NCBI GenBank assembly: GCA_963662175.1
Contig: OY759214.1
Span: 12,586,001 to 12,650,000, forward strand
Direction of reading: 5' to 3'
Length of the DNA: 64,000 nucleotides
Origin: Aradus depressus
Taxonomy: Eukaryota > Arthropoda > Insecta > Hemiptera > Aradidae
The translations under genes and the position numbers were made by a program. This document shows, in pieces, positions 31,765-41,830 of this stretch. Under the pieces are notes generated by a model that saw only the letters and a list, made by a program, of their open reading frames with translations, was not told the DNA's origin and searched no databases. Position 1 is the stretch's first letter; every line of letters starts with the position of its first letter.

Positions 31765-31980
31765 AATTAGTTACTCACGCCCGGGCTTCAACTTTGAGGT
31801 CGTAACGCTTACTACCAGAGCACTCCTTCGTTGATCTGGTGGACCTGAGCCCGTCTCTACTGTGGGAATCCAAAATTAGACCTACCGAGATTTATTAACT
31901 TAAGGTAGGGGTCTTCAACATCATCCGAAGGACGGCATGCTCAAGTTTTCTTCACTTCCCAGATAAAAAATCTAAGAGTA
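31765..31980 (-). mobile_element. SINE copy lacking the head
   Basis: TCACGCCCGGGCTTCAACTT, CTTACTACCAGAGCACTCC, GTGGACCTGAGCCCGTCTCT and CCGAAGGACGGCATGCTCAA. Confidence 0.85.
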
Positions 31981-32667
31981 ATAATAAAATGTTATTCATA
32001 TGAACGACACAGTAAGAAGAATTAGGGACAACATGCATTTAATTGTAAAGGGCTTTTCTAATGATATTTTTTAATTATTAAAGTGTTTTATGAAACAGGT
32101 AGTGTGTATATATTTTCATGGAAATTCAAAAAGATGCTTGTTTTATTCGTTTATTAGAGGTTTATACAATATGTTCGCGTTCCTTAACTTATAAGAAGAA
32201 TATTTAAGATCTTCTAAAAATTTGGAAGTTTCCGAAAGATAATTATTGACATCCCCAGAATAATATGTAGAAGAGTAGTGAAATTGGGGGGAAGAAGAAC
32301 AACAAGAGAGGGGTGTAGTTCTACAGACTGATGAAAGATCCTTATGGATAAGCATGGCGGGGGAATATTAAATCGTTCTTGTGTCATGTTGGAAGTGGAG
32401 CCAATGAATGGAAGGCTTTCTGAAATAGAAGAGTCGACTAACTCATGTGGACAGGAATGTCAGTAGGAGCTTCTCAAAAGACATACCAATATGAGTTCAT
32501 ATTGGTAGACATACCCGAAGAACGAGCTTGTTGTGCACTCAAGTGCAAGGTTATTTGGGTATGTAAGTGGAAGTGAGCAGGCTGTTGTGCGATTCCCTAC
32601 AGATGAAAGGGAGGTAAGGTATAGTTTAGGTGTACTTCATAACTTTGTGTGTTTCTGATTAGAAGGC
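31981..32667. other. Unassigned stretch
   Basis: ATACCAATATGAGTTCATAT then TGGTAGACAT near 32485 is a small palindromic patch. No gene recognised. Confidence 0.45.
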
Positions 32668-32906
32668 TTTTGAGGGTATCGGTAGTTCAGAAGTAGCGTG
32701 TTAGTCTACTGGATGGGACGTTAAGCGATGGTCGGGAGCCTGTGCTCTAAAAAGCCCCTATCTCAAGTAACTAAACCTGTGTAGACAAAATTTAGGACTT
32801 ACTCAGTTGAGTCGGACTCAGGTCCACCAAAGCGACGAAAGAGCACTCTGGTAGTAGGCGATATGACCACGTAGTTATAGCCCGGGCATGAATCACAATA
32901 ACTAGA
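32668..32906 (+). mobile_element. SINE copy with deletion of box B region
   Basis: GGTATCGGTAGTTCAGAAGT head remnant, then a jump to GGATGGGACGTTAAGCGATG, then the body to CCCGGGCATGAATCACAATA. Confidence 0.85.
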
Positions 32907-33009
32907 CTGTAGGACCATCGTATCACTAAAAGGTGACTCGGGGTTTACACACGTTGCCATGTTGACACTGACTTTCGAATTGCCAAAAGCCTACATGTCC
33001 TCATTGCAA

Positions 33010-33245
33010 TGACTTTTGGATCTTGGCAGTTGAGTTTCATCCATACGTTTTGATATCTTTAAGAATCAGAGAAGGGCTCAACTCAAAAATCCTAATAATT
33101 GCTGATCTATTGAATGTATCGATAAGAAATTTCAAATGTGAACCCAAAACCACATACCTAATGTCCATTCCTATCAATTTTGAGCAAATTCGGCCGTTAT
33201 TTTGCGCTGGTGAAATACATTGCTGATCATTTTCCGAATTTTTTT
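33010..33245 (+). mobile_element. Family B fragment
   Basis: GAAGGGCTCAACTC, CCTAATAATTGCTGATCTAT, ATGTATCGATAAGAAATTTC, and a tail GCGCTGGTGAAATACATTGC. Confidence 0.7.
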
Positions 33246-33514
33246 TTGTTTATTCATGAAACATGAGGACGTAAAGTAGATCAGAAAGTTATTGCTGCTG
33301 TAATATTTTAGGAAAAATCTATGGAGGTTAAATTCTAGAAATTAACAGAAAAATCACGATGAGAAAAGGAAGAAGTTTATTTTACATTTTTGAAGCCATA
33401 ACTTTGATCTTAATGGTCCTATCATTATTATTTTTCATTATCATCATCGTTTCATCATTATTATTATCCTATCATTAACATTATTGGTACGAGTTAATTT
33501 TTCGTAAATAAATA

Positions 33515-33644
33515 TATTTAAAAAATATATATTCTGTTTTAGAAATTCTTTTTTTGTTGAATAAGAGTATAGTTAAGTCTATTTAAAAAATATATATTCT
33601 GTTTTAGAAATTCTTTTTTTGTTGAATAAGAGTATAGTTAAGTC
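33515..33644 (+). repeat. Perfect 65-bp tandem duplication
   Basis: Two identical, abutting 65-bp units (33515-33579 and 33580-33644), starting TATTTAAAAAATATATATTC and ending GAGTATAGTTAAGTC. It is either a very recent duplication or an assembly artefact. Confidence 0.97.
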
Positions 33645-33891
33645 TTAATAAAGAATTTCATAGGAAATTAACTTTTTTTTAGATATTTCCCTTTGTATAA
33701 GATAAGTATTTATTCGACCAATATGCTTATTGAGAGGAATAAAAAATAAAAACACAAAAATACCATAGGTGTCTATCTATATGGTATTTATAAAATAGAA
33801 TAAGTAACAACAGTAGGCTTTTTGATAGGGGAAAAAATACATGAATACTAAGAAAATTAATGTGAAATTAGTGTTTCACGGTTAGATGTGA

Positions 33892-33913
33892 GGGGGGGGG
33901 GGGGGGGGGGGGG
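33892..33913. repeat. Poly-G homopolymer, 22 bp
   Basis: Run of 22 G. Confidence 0.95.
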
Positions 33914-34272
33914 CTGTGGAGCAGCCAATGGAGGAGGTGAAATTTTGGGAGCATTGGTTCCCCTTGAACTCTGCCCCCACTTTGCGGAGTGTGCAGACTG
34001 GAAGGGGGAACCTGGATCTACGTAGGTTGCTCTAGGATGGATCCAGGCTAGAATGGAGGAGAGACCATTATTGATTTACGTAATCAGTCGATTGTCTTAT
34101 TGAAGCATGGCTCCCACATTGTGAAGCGGGCCCGCAGGCCAGGATCTCTGAAGGGGCCTCCCTATCACTAAGGTTAAGGGCAGCGTCATGCCTATACACT
34201 GCAGGATTTAGAATTAAATAAGTCAGTTTAAATTATGAGATGATGCAAATGAAGTATTTACATTTATTGAAA
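33914..34272. other. Unassigned GC-richer stretch next to poly-G
   Basis: GC-richer than average (TGCCCCCACTTTGCGGAGTG, AAGCGGGCCCGCAGGCCAGG) and not matched to any other part of the window. No domain-bearing frame. Confidence 0.4.
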
Positions 34273-34284
34273 TACAGTAAAATA

Positions 34285-34635
34285 GAGGGTGCCGGTAGCT
34301 CAGTGGTATGCGTGCTTGACTTCTGAGCTCAAGATCGTGGGTTCGTAGCCCGACCGAGGCCCTTAGTTTATTTTATCTGGGAGGTAAAATAAACTTAAGC
34401 ACGCCGTCCTTCGGATGGGACGTTAAGCGATGGTCCCGAGCCTGTACGATGTCAGGTACTCGTTAAAGACCCCTACCCTAGATGAATAAAAATTTAGGGT
34501 AGGCAAAATTTAGGACTCCCACAGTAGAGTCGGGCTCATGTCCATCAGAGTGACGAAAGAGCGCTCTGGTAGTAAGCGATATGACCTCGTAGTTAAAGCC
34601 CGGGCATGAGTCATAAAACCTAACCTAACCTAACC
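34285..34635 (+). mobile_element. Full-length SINE with (CCTAA)n tail and 12-bp target duplication
   Basis: Head GGTGCCGGTAGCTCAGTGGT and box B GTGGGTTCGTAGCCCGACC. The body is nearly identical to 13718-14058. The tail is AAAACC plus TAACC repeats, i.e. the CCTAA/TTAGG pentamer of arthropod telomeres. TACAGTAAAATA at 34273-34284 recurs at 34636-34647. Near identity to the 13.7- and 36.5-kb copies suggests recent activity. Confidence 0.96.
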
Positions 34636-34647
34636 TACAGTAAAATA

Positions 34648-35279
34648 TCCTCTGGTCCCTTTATAAAAAACATTATATCAAGGAAAACGTATCAAATCAG
34701 AATGGGAGGGTCAGTAAAGAAAGCTACGAAATGCAATAAAAATATAATTTATTGTCACTATTTATACACATGTACACATAGTCGTCTGTAACTACATATA
34801 TAGTAATAAACGCACAAATTTTGTTGAACGTAATAAAATACATTTAAGATTATTGTTAAATTTTATTAATTAATTAAAATATGTAATTATTAGAAAACGA
34901 AAAAGACTAAATCGTAATTGGAGAATTAAACAAAATAAACGAAAACTATTTTTAATGTTTATCAAATTATGTAATTTTTTTTTTTAAATAATCCGAAATT
35001 ATTATTTTTTTAAATTGATTTATGGTTATAAAGTTCTTTTTCAATCTCGGAAAAATGAAGAAAGAGATCGCGCTTACTTCGTAAGAAGAGATACTAGATT
35101 TCTCAAAAAACAATGTATCGAGTGTAAAAGCTTGTTTACACACAAGTAAGTTCGACGTTATATAGCATATAAACGTATATCGGATATGAATTTAATGTTT
35201 TTATGCCTTATTTAGACGTGACCTCTAGAAAAACACGTTATTATCGAGAGAAACGTTGTATCGAGGAACGTATATAGAT
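34648..35279. other. Unassigned AT-rich stretch
   Basis: Nothing recognised. Confidence 0.5.
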
Positions 35280-35445
35280 AGTTATTGTGACTCTGGCCAA
35301 CTACAAGGTCATATCGCCTACTAGCAGAGCGCTCTTTCGTCACTCTGGTGGACATGAGCCAGACTCTACTGTGGGAGTACTAAATTTTGCCTACCCTAAA
35401 TACTTATTCACCTTGGGTAGGGGTAGGTACCTGACATCGTGCTAA
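35280..35445 (-). mobile_element. SINE 3'-body fragment
   Basis: GGTCATATCGCCTACTAGCA, GAGCGCTCTTTCGTCACTCT and GTGGACATGAGCCAGACTCT, ending GACATCGTGC. Confidence 0.88.
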
Positions 35446-35589
35446 AAATAACGTATAAAGTCATCAAATGAAACTATAAACATATGAGATGTACAAGATG
35501 TTTTTTTTGGATATTTCAGATCAGAATAGCTTCCTGCAGGCCGTCATTTATTGTGAAAAGAATATATTTTTTTTTATATTGTGCCATGC

Positions 35590-35745
35590 GAGTATAGGGA
35601 GGAAATTATGTAATTCGATTTTGAGTTTTTACAGGAATTTTATACTTTCCAAATCCTGGAATCTCATAATTTCAAAAAACCAAATACCTATCTGAAATTT
35701 ACATTATGAACCTCAAATATTCTACCTGCCAAGTGCACTATCACC
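35590..35745 (+). mobile_element. Family B head fragment
   Basis: GAGTATAGGGAGGAAATTAT, GTAATTCGATTTTGAG and a TTACAGGAATTT block resemble the family B head. Confidence 0.6.
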
Positions 35746-36359
35746 GGAAGGACCACAATGTAAAAGTGACATATGGATTTAGGTCGGTAATTTGAATAAT
35801 TAGCTTGACAGCTAACTCATCTGTTTTTTGGTTGGATTATTTGTGATGTGAGGATGTCCGGGGGAGGACCCGTTATACTGACAGAGAGAGAGAGAGGTTT
35901 GTGTAGCCAACGTCAAACGAACAATAAAGAAACATCCGGAGCGAACCTTCCATGAATACATAATTCTCGGTTAGAAAGTGGACCCTTCCTCGCAGTTTCG
36001 AGGCTCTCAAGAGGCAAACTTCTAAAAAAGTGAATGTCTCCTGAATTATCTCCTTATTCGATGTATCATAAATCGTTCGATTATTATTAAATATATATAA
36101 TAATAATAATAAATTTATTTCCGTTAAACCAATACATGGCAATAGGATACGTCAATAGAATTTATACATTAAGATATAGATTTATAACTACTTGAGTCTA
36201 ACACACCTATGATTAGTAGTAATAACAAAGCTATTTAATAAAGGAAAATTAATTTAATAAAAACTGAACAAATAAATACTTAAGAATATATGAGTGTATA
36301 AACAAATTAATACAAGATAAGTTTATAATAAGTAGAGACTTTTTTCAATTTAATAAAAA
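35746..36359. other. Unassigned AT-rich stretch
   Basis: A short AGAGAGAGAGAG tract at about 35882-35895. Nothing else recognised. Confidence 0.45.
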
Positions 36360-36374
36360 TTAAGGTAACTATTT

Positions 36375-36445
36375 TCCAAAACATTTCTTCGGAAGTGTTT
36401 TTATCCCAACGATGTTTCGGGACGTTCTTACATCCCACCATCTAG
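36375..36445 (-). mobile_element. Family D fragment
   Basis: ATTTCTTCGGAAGTGTTTTT, then CGATGTTTCGGGACGTTCTT, resembles the left arm of family D. Confidence 0.5.
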
Positions 36446-36476
36446 TCCCAATGTGCGAGATATAGAAAAAAAAACA

Positions 36477-36812
36477 GGGCGCCGGTAGCTCAGTGGTATG
36501 CGTGCTTGACTTCTGAGCTCAAGAACGTGGGTTCGTAACCCGACCGAGGCCCTTAGTTTATTTTATCTGGGAGGTAAAATAAACTTAAGCACGCCGTCCT
36601 TCGGAAGCAATGGTCCCGAGCCTGTACGATGTCAGGTACTCGTTAAAGACCCCTACCCTAGGTGAATAAAAATTTAGGGTAGGCAACATTTAGGACTCCC
36701 ACAGTAGGCTCGGGCTCATGTCCACCAGAGTGACGAAAGAGCGCTCTGGTAGTAGGCGATATGACCTCGTAGTTAAAGCCCGGGCATGAGTCATAAAACC
36801 TAACCTAACCTA
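36477..36812 (+). mobile_element. Full-length SINE with (CCTAA)n tail
   Basis: Complete head, box B GTGGGTTCGTAACCCGACC, and a body with a 12-bp deletion after CCTTCGG. Ends TCATAAAACCTAACCTAACC. TAGAAAAAAAACA-type sequence flanks both sides (about 36463-36475 and 36811-36823) with one A length difference, a probable target duplication. Confidence 0.94.
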
Positions 36813-36944
36813 GAAAAAAAACAAAAAAAACGATGTAACTATAACAATATAGGAAAAAAAAATATATATAGATTAATCAATTATAAATTAATATGTAAAA
36901 CAGTGTAAATAAAAAAAAAATTATAATATATATATAAAATATGG

Positions 36945-37110
36945 CCGAAACTAGACTTTCTTATACCAATCAAGTTTTTACATATCACACTCCCTGCCCC
37001 TCCCCCCTCTCAAAATCATTAAATATAAATTATACAGGATAGAAGAAAGACACTTTCAGTATAACGCTGTACAATGAAACATAGAAAATCATCATCATAA
37101 CGATACATTA
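36945..37110 (+). mobile_element. Family A element, left half
   Basis: ACTTTCTTATACCAATCAAG, then ATATCACACTCCCTGCCCC, CTCTCAAAATCATTAAATAT and ACACTTTCAGTATAACGCTG match the left part of 39737-39985. Confidence 0.78.
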
Positions 37111-37224
37111 GGTACTTTCAAATATATGTATTTTTTAATTTTCATATATTAATAAAAAGGAAAGAAAATAATAATAATAATAATAATAATAATATAAAAC
37201 AAGGTATGTACAAAATAATAATAA

Positions 37225-37620
37225 AAATGTTGTTGGTGAATGGCCGGATACGTACCCCCCCCCCCCCCCCTCGAATTAATCTATTATTTTTTCACTCTCA
37301 CTCCAAAGCCAATCGGCCCTTTTAATTACATAGTGACTTTTGAATTATCATATTAAATTCTGTGTCGATATATTCATTACATCGGCAATTATTAGGGTAT
37401 TTGAGTCGAACCCTCCCCCCATGAATGCCATTTCCCTTCTACCGATTTATTTTAAAATTAACAGGTATTGTCCTTATGAGGTTTTCACTTTAAATATGAA
37501 ATTTCATTTCGATACATTCATTACAATGGCAGTTTTTAGAGTTAAGCCTCCCCCTAAATCCCCTCTTCTCTTTTAGCTGAAATCAATAGGTTTGTCGTCC
37601 TTTTGGGGATTTGGACACAC
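37225..37620 (-). mobile_element. Family B element with two units and a poly-C expansion
   Basis: Tail TTGGTGAATGGCCGGATACG, then C16 at 37255-37270, then CGAATTAATCTATTATTTTT. Unit motifs at about 37361 (GTGTCGATATATTCATTACA) and 37503 (TTTCGATACATTCATTACAA), followed by AGCTGAAATCAATAGGTTTG. Confidence 0.85.
37255..37270. repeat. Poly-C homopolymer, 16 bp
   Basis: Run of 16 C within the tail of a minus-strand family B copy, at the position of the usual short CCCC. Confidence 0.93.
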
Positions 37621-37654
37621 TTATAAAATCAACTACATGGATATATATATCCCA

Positions 37655-37800
37655 AGGGGGAGTCCCGAACCCCCCACATTCACCTAGCCTCTTACTAGCC
37701 GTGGTGGCAGACCAGGGGAGCTGCAGAGAGACGACAATGAGATACGAAACTGGTCACCATATACTCAAGACTTGCTATCATAGTGGTGCCATGGCACTCC
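37655..37800. repeat. Family E low-copy repeat, copy 1
   Basis: CACCTAGCCTCTTACTAGCC, GTGGTGGCAGACCAG, GAGACGACAATGAGATACGA and AACTGGTCACCATAT align in order with 48885-49010. No coding signal recognised. Confidence 0.65.
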
Positions 37801-37842
37801 ACAGGTTAACTAGTAATTTTTGTATATTTTTTGTAATATTGG

Positions 37843-37868
37843 TAATTTTTTTGATTTCAGGTAAGTTC
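37843..37868 (+). promoter_or_regulatory. Recursive-splice-like site (ratchet point) candidate 2
   Basis: AATTTTTTTGATTTCAG directly followed by GTAAGTTCATCC, junction at 37860|37861. TTTCAG|GTAAGT matches both the 3' and 5' splice consensus exactly. It has the same strand as the candidate at 9446. Confidence 0.4.
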
Positions 37869-38041
37869 ATCCAGACAAAATTATTACTGGTCAAAGCAGG
37901 AAAATGTGAGTTTTTAAGAAACAATTACTTAATTTATTAACAGTAACCTTCAAGATTTTCCCGCGTTGTTTGTTCGTTATTACATTAGTCTTACTGCCTT
38001 CCCCCCATTCCTCCGTTTTCATCCCTAGTAGCCCTACTCCA

Positions 38042-38606
38042 CCTATTCTTCTCAGGCCTCCGGCAGCACGGAGCTTCTCATAGTATTTCTCCTGTTCTTT
38101 TCATGACCTTCGGCAGTACGGAGCTTCACACAGTACTTCTCCTGTTCTTTTCATGACCTCCGGCAGTACGGAGCTTCACATAGTATTTCTCCTGTTCTTC
38201 TCAGGCCTCCGGCAGTACGGAGCTTCACATAGTATTTCTCCGGTTCTTTTCATGACCTCCGGCATTACGGAGCTTCACATAGTATTTCTCCAGTTCTCAT
38301 CATGACCTCCGTCAGTACGGAGCTTCACTTAGTATTTCTCCTGTTCTCCTCATGACCTCCGTCAGTACGAAGATTCACATAGTATTGCTCCTGTTCTTTT
38401 CATGACCTCCGGCAGTACGGAGCTTCACATAGTATTTCTCCTGTTCTGTTCATGACCTCCGGCAGAACGGAGCTTCACATAGTATTTCTCCTGTTCCTCT
38501 CATGAACTCCGACAGTTCGGAGCTTCACGTAGTATTTCTCCTGTTCTTCTCATGACCTCCGGCCTTACGGAGCTTCTCATTGTATTTCTCATGTTTTTTT
38601 TTATTT
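38042..38606 (+). repeat. 50-bp minisatellite, about 11 copies
   Basis: Unit CCTCCGGCAGTACGGAGCTT then CACATAGTATTTCTCCTGTT and CTTTTCATGA, repeated at about 38057, 38107, 38157, 38206, 38257, 38307, 38357, 38407, 38457, 38507 and 38557, with 1-4 differences per copy. Each unit contains the inverted pair CTCCG/CGGAG, able to form a small stem. Decayed monomer-like DNA (ATGTTCTTCTC, ATTTCTC) continues to about 38730. Confidence 0.95.
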
Positions 38607-39736
38607 TTTTTTACGCAGCGGCTGCTGTGGCCATTAGCGTTCCCAGATCTCATGTTCTTCTCAATGTTATTCTCAACACGTCTTTCTCATCGTTATTTCT
38701 CTGTACAGTATTTCTCCTCTCTGTTTCCCTTATTGTTGTCACAAATATTTACTCTGGATCATCATCTCATTTCATCTCTCTTGTTGAGCTCTCCCCCCAT
38801 CTCTCAGACAACACCCTGGTAGGTGACAATCCAATTATATTTGTTGCAAATCTTACACGCGTTTTTCTTCAATTTATTCCATTTGCTCAAATTTCGTCAT
38901 GAGTAATTCACAGAAATTCAAAAACACTCTACCAGTATAGGGAATTTCACGTTCTGGAATTCTGTCTCGATGACTCATGGAAGTAATATTTCTATTTGCT
39001 GGTAAATATTGTCACGTTTCCAGTTGGGATTCGAAGAAGCCTACCGACTAATCTGATTGTCTTTTTGGGCTTCGTGAAATCCGAAACCAATCCTTTCTTC
39101 TCTCTTTAACAGTTTTTTTTTTTTTTTCGTTTATAACTTTTATGAATATACAACATAAACAATTCTAAAAATATTTATAACTCAGCGTAAGTTTGAAGTA
39201 AATCTTGGAAATTAAATTTAACACCACAAAATGGCAACACGTAACATTCGCCCTCCGCCGTGTCACCCCCCAGTATTCATTGAAAAGCAATTACCTCATA
39301 CCTCTCTTTCGTAAAAAATTTAGGATCAACACTCGAGAAAAGGCTGACTTGGAACCCTCACACACGGACGACACAACTCACACTAAACCGCCGACTTAGA
39401 CTATTGTACAGTATTTTGAATGGGCGTTCTAAATTATCTACTTTATTAGAATATAATAAACAATATTACAAAAAAAAGTTTGTTTTATTTATTTATTATA
39501 AGTTTCCACAGGATGTCCACATTTTGGACTTAGGAGTTGAGAACTCGGCATGCGTATGATCAATGCTACTAGGCGGCCCATACTGACGGCATTGATTCAA
39601 CCTTAAACGGCGTCACTTTTCTTCCATTACGCAAGAGGCTGAGTCAGGGTCAAACCTGTGTGAGGTGTACTTCCCAGATTCCACCACAACGTTGTCAGTA
39701 TATCGTACTCAGGGCGGATCCGCTCCATAAAAAATG
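38607..39736. other. Unassigned stretch downstream of the minisatellite
   Basis: The frame 38552-38902 (116 aa, very hydrophobic) starts in the last minisatellite unit and runs through decayed monomers, so its hydrophobicity reflects T-rich DNA. T-run at 39113-39127. No gene called. Confidence 0.45.
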
Positions 39737-39985
39737 TGTGAAGTGGCTATTATACGACTTTCTTATACCATCCACGCTCACAGATCACTCCATTCTCCCC
39801 CTCTCCCTTCTCAAAATCATTACTGAGTATAAGAAAATCACTCTCAGAATTACACTGTAAAATGAGACAAAAAAAGTACAGATACCCAGTAATGCCAGTA
39901 CGAAATTATTTTGAGAAAGGGCAGGACGAGAGAGAGAGTGATCTGTATGCGTTGGTATAAGAAAGTCCTGTAAAGATCACATCAT
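39737..39985. mobile_element. Family A foldback element, most complete copy
   Basis: Left arm GAAGTGGCTATTATACGACT, TTCTTATACCATCCACGCTC, ACAGATCACTC and CCCCTCTCCCTTCTC. Right arm TTTTGAGAAAGGGCAGGACG, GAGTGATCTGTATGCGTTGG, TATAAGAAAGTCCTGTAAAG and ATCACATC. The arms are inverted copies of about 90 bp around an asymmetric centre (TCAGAATTACACTG, CCCAGTAATGCC). No coding capacity; a non-autonomous foldback. Confidence 0.85.
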
Positions 39986-40445
39986 TTTAATTTATTCAAT
40001 AATGAGACTCCACAATATTGAGGCACTTTCCCGTCTAAGCTAAAACCATTTTCAGTTTCTGAACTGAAACTGATAAAATCAAATAGTTTAAAAAAAAATA
40101 CTGCATGTACAAACAGACCTCTTTTATAGTGTTATTTATATAAATTTCCTGGTTGAAGCGAGGTGAGAGTTGATGAGGTTCTCTGGGTTAGTTATTATTT
40201 TTCTAGTTGAGATGGTTGATTAACAGTTAAGGTAACTGGAGGTGGACGGGTCTGTAGGACAACGACCCCGGTCTTATATAAGGAGATCTGAGGTGAGCGG
40301 TGCTGCTTAGCTCTCCTGGAGATGTTGTGTAAGGTTCAACTTGACACTGCTTTCTCCATTGCCACATCCCATCCAGAACTCTACCTACCTCCCTGTTCGC
40401 TTTCCCACCACCATCACCAGACTATACGACCTCTAAAGGACCTAG
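39986..40445. other. Unassigned stretch with a TATA-like site
   Basis: GTCTTATATAAGGAGATC at 40271-40288 is TATA-like, followed by GGTGCTGCTTAGCTCTCC. It could be a promoter for transcription into 40.4 kb, but no coding start or downstream exon supports this. Confidence 0.3.
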
Positions 40446-40449
40446 GGTG

Positions 40450-40800
40450 ATCCAGGATGTGTCTGTGAAGCTACTGGAATCTTTTTACTCCGGAGGTCAC
40501 AGAACCAAGTGGTCTTTCGCTGATCTGATCAGTCATTTTCTCGGTTCTGGGCCGCCGCTTTCCTGGGCTCGCCTTCACTGGGATCCTGGTATTCGCCCTT
40601 CATCTCGCTCACTGCAGGTGCGGCAACTCCTGGTTTCACCTGTTTTCACAATCCCAAAACAGCCTCCCAGATGGGTCATATGAGTCTCCTCAAACTTTTC
40701 TTTAACAGGCTCTATGTCAGGGACCAGGCTTCGCAGTTATGAAGTAGCACCTGTATTATAAGGACTTTATGAATTACCACCTCAAGATGGATAAGCAGGG
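40450..40800 (-). mobile_element. Decayed non-LTR reverse transcriptase C-terminal fragment
   Basis: The minus strand at about 40640-40780 reads VIHKVLIIQVLL, then HNCEAWSLT, stop, SLLKKSLRRLI. This corresponds to the post-RT block (L)YKTLIRPVLLYGCEAWTLT...LEKRLRRF common to RTE- and related non-LTR elements. Tyr-Gly of the block has become His-Asn, and several stops interrupt it. The plus-strand frame 40447-40683 is a shadow. Confidence 0.5.
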
Positions 40801-41009
40801 ACCTGGATTTCAGAAGAATTAGAACAGAGAGGTATGGATACGTTGATCTTCCTCCCAAGCACCTCCTGGGAGATAAAATATGAAGAAATAAATATTACTT
40901 ACATCTAAACATAGAACAAGAAACTCTCTCGCTACTCTCCTTGCACTGAGAACTGAGCCTTATTTTGAAATTTATTTTTTCCTATATTTGCGACAAGCGA
41001 CTTACAGTT

Positions 41010-41315
41010 CATTGATCGGAAGAAGGGACATGGAAGTGTCAAGAAATATTGCAAAATCAAGATGAAGACACTTCTGGAAGAAATGCCGGAAAAAAGTATC
41101 CAACAGTCATTTCAGAGAAACCTTAGAAACATAGATATCATATTTATTTATGTCCTATATATTTTTTATGTATTTGTATTGACATTTATTTATTTATTTA
41201 TTGACACTGATTTATTTATACATTTATAATTGCAATGAAGTTTTTCCCTTCAGTATACCAACAAAATCAATAAGTGTCTGAAATTCTATATTCAAGTATT
41301 TATTGATTATATATA
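41010..41315 (+). mobile_element. Family D extended copy, part upstream of the MITE
   Basis: GGAAGAAGGGACATGGAAGT, CAAGAAATATTGCAAAATCA, TCTGGAAGAAATGCCGGAAA, then the AT-rich region with ATAATTGCAATGAAGTTTTT and AATCAATAAGTGTCTGAAAT, colinear with 28290-28600. Confidence 0.78.
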
Positions 41316-41690
41316 CAGGGTGTTCATTTTATCTTGACCCAGGTAAATAACTCGAAAAATAACGATTTATAACAATAATAAATAAAAGAAAAGAGAAAAA
41401 TAAAAATAAATAATAACAATGAAACAAAAATATTGCTAAATTTTCATGACTCATTTCTAAATAGCCATTTATAGCTTAATTTTTCCCCAGGAATCTAAAT
41501 ATGCAAAAAACTAATAGGTTGAGCCAAAAAAAAAATAATTTTTTTTTAAATTCATCAAAAACGTTGAAAATTTTCATTTGTTTAAAAATTAGATTACAGC
41601 AAATGATGCGGTCAGTTCTACTCTACATTTTTCGAGAAAATCATTATTTTTCGAGTTATTTACCTGGGTCAAGATAAAATGAACACCCTG
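41316..41690. mobile_element. 375-bp MITE with 47-bp perfect terminal inverted repeats and TA target
   Basis: CAGGGTGTTCATTTTATCTT, then GACCCAGGTAAATAACTCGA and AAAATAA, at 41316-41362 is mirrored exactly at 41644-41690; similarity continues a few bases inward. TA dinucleotides flank both ends (41314-41315 and 41691-41692). Long identical arms, a CAGGGTG terminus, TA duplication and no coding frame fit a Tc1/mariner-type MITE. It sits inside a family D extended copy, which resumes after 41700, so it is the younger of the two. Confidence 0.95.
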
Positions 41691-41699
41691 TATACCTAT

Positions 41700-41830
41700 T
41701 TATTTATTTCGGAAGCTTATTCTGCTCTCTAGAAACAATGATTTTTTGACTTCAGAGAATCGGAATAAATACAATTTCAATTAAAATACAATATTGAACT
41801 TTTAACAGATTAAATTTCTGTAATTCTAAA
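41700..41830 (+). mobile_element. Family D extended copy, part downstream of the MITE
   Basis: GGAAGCTTATTCTGCTCTC and TTAAAATACAATATTGAACT parallel 28580-28680. Confidence 0.6.

Noticed and set aside
38042..38606. CRISPR-like array of CTCCGGCAGTACGGAG repeats.
   Set aside because: The intervening sequence is the same in every unit, so it is one 50-bp minisatellite rather than repeats plus unique spacers.
38552..38902. 116-aa hydrophobic ORF as a membrane protein.
   Set aside because: It starts within the 50-bp minisatellite and runs through decayed monomers; hydrophobicity comes from T-rich codons.
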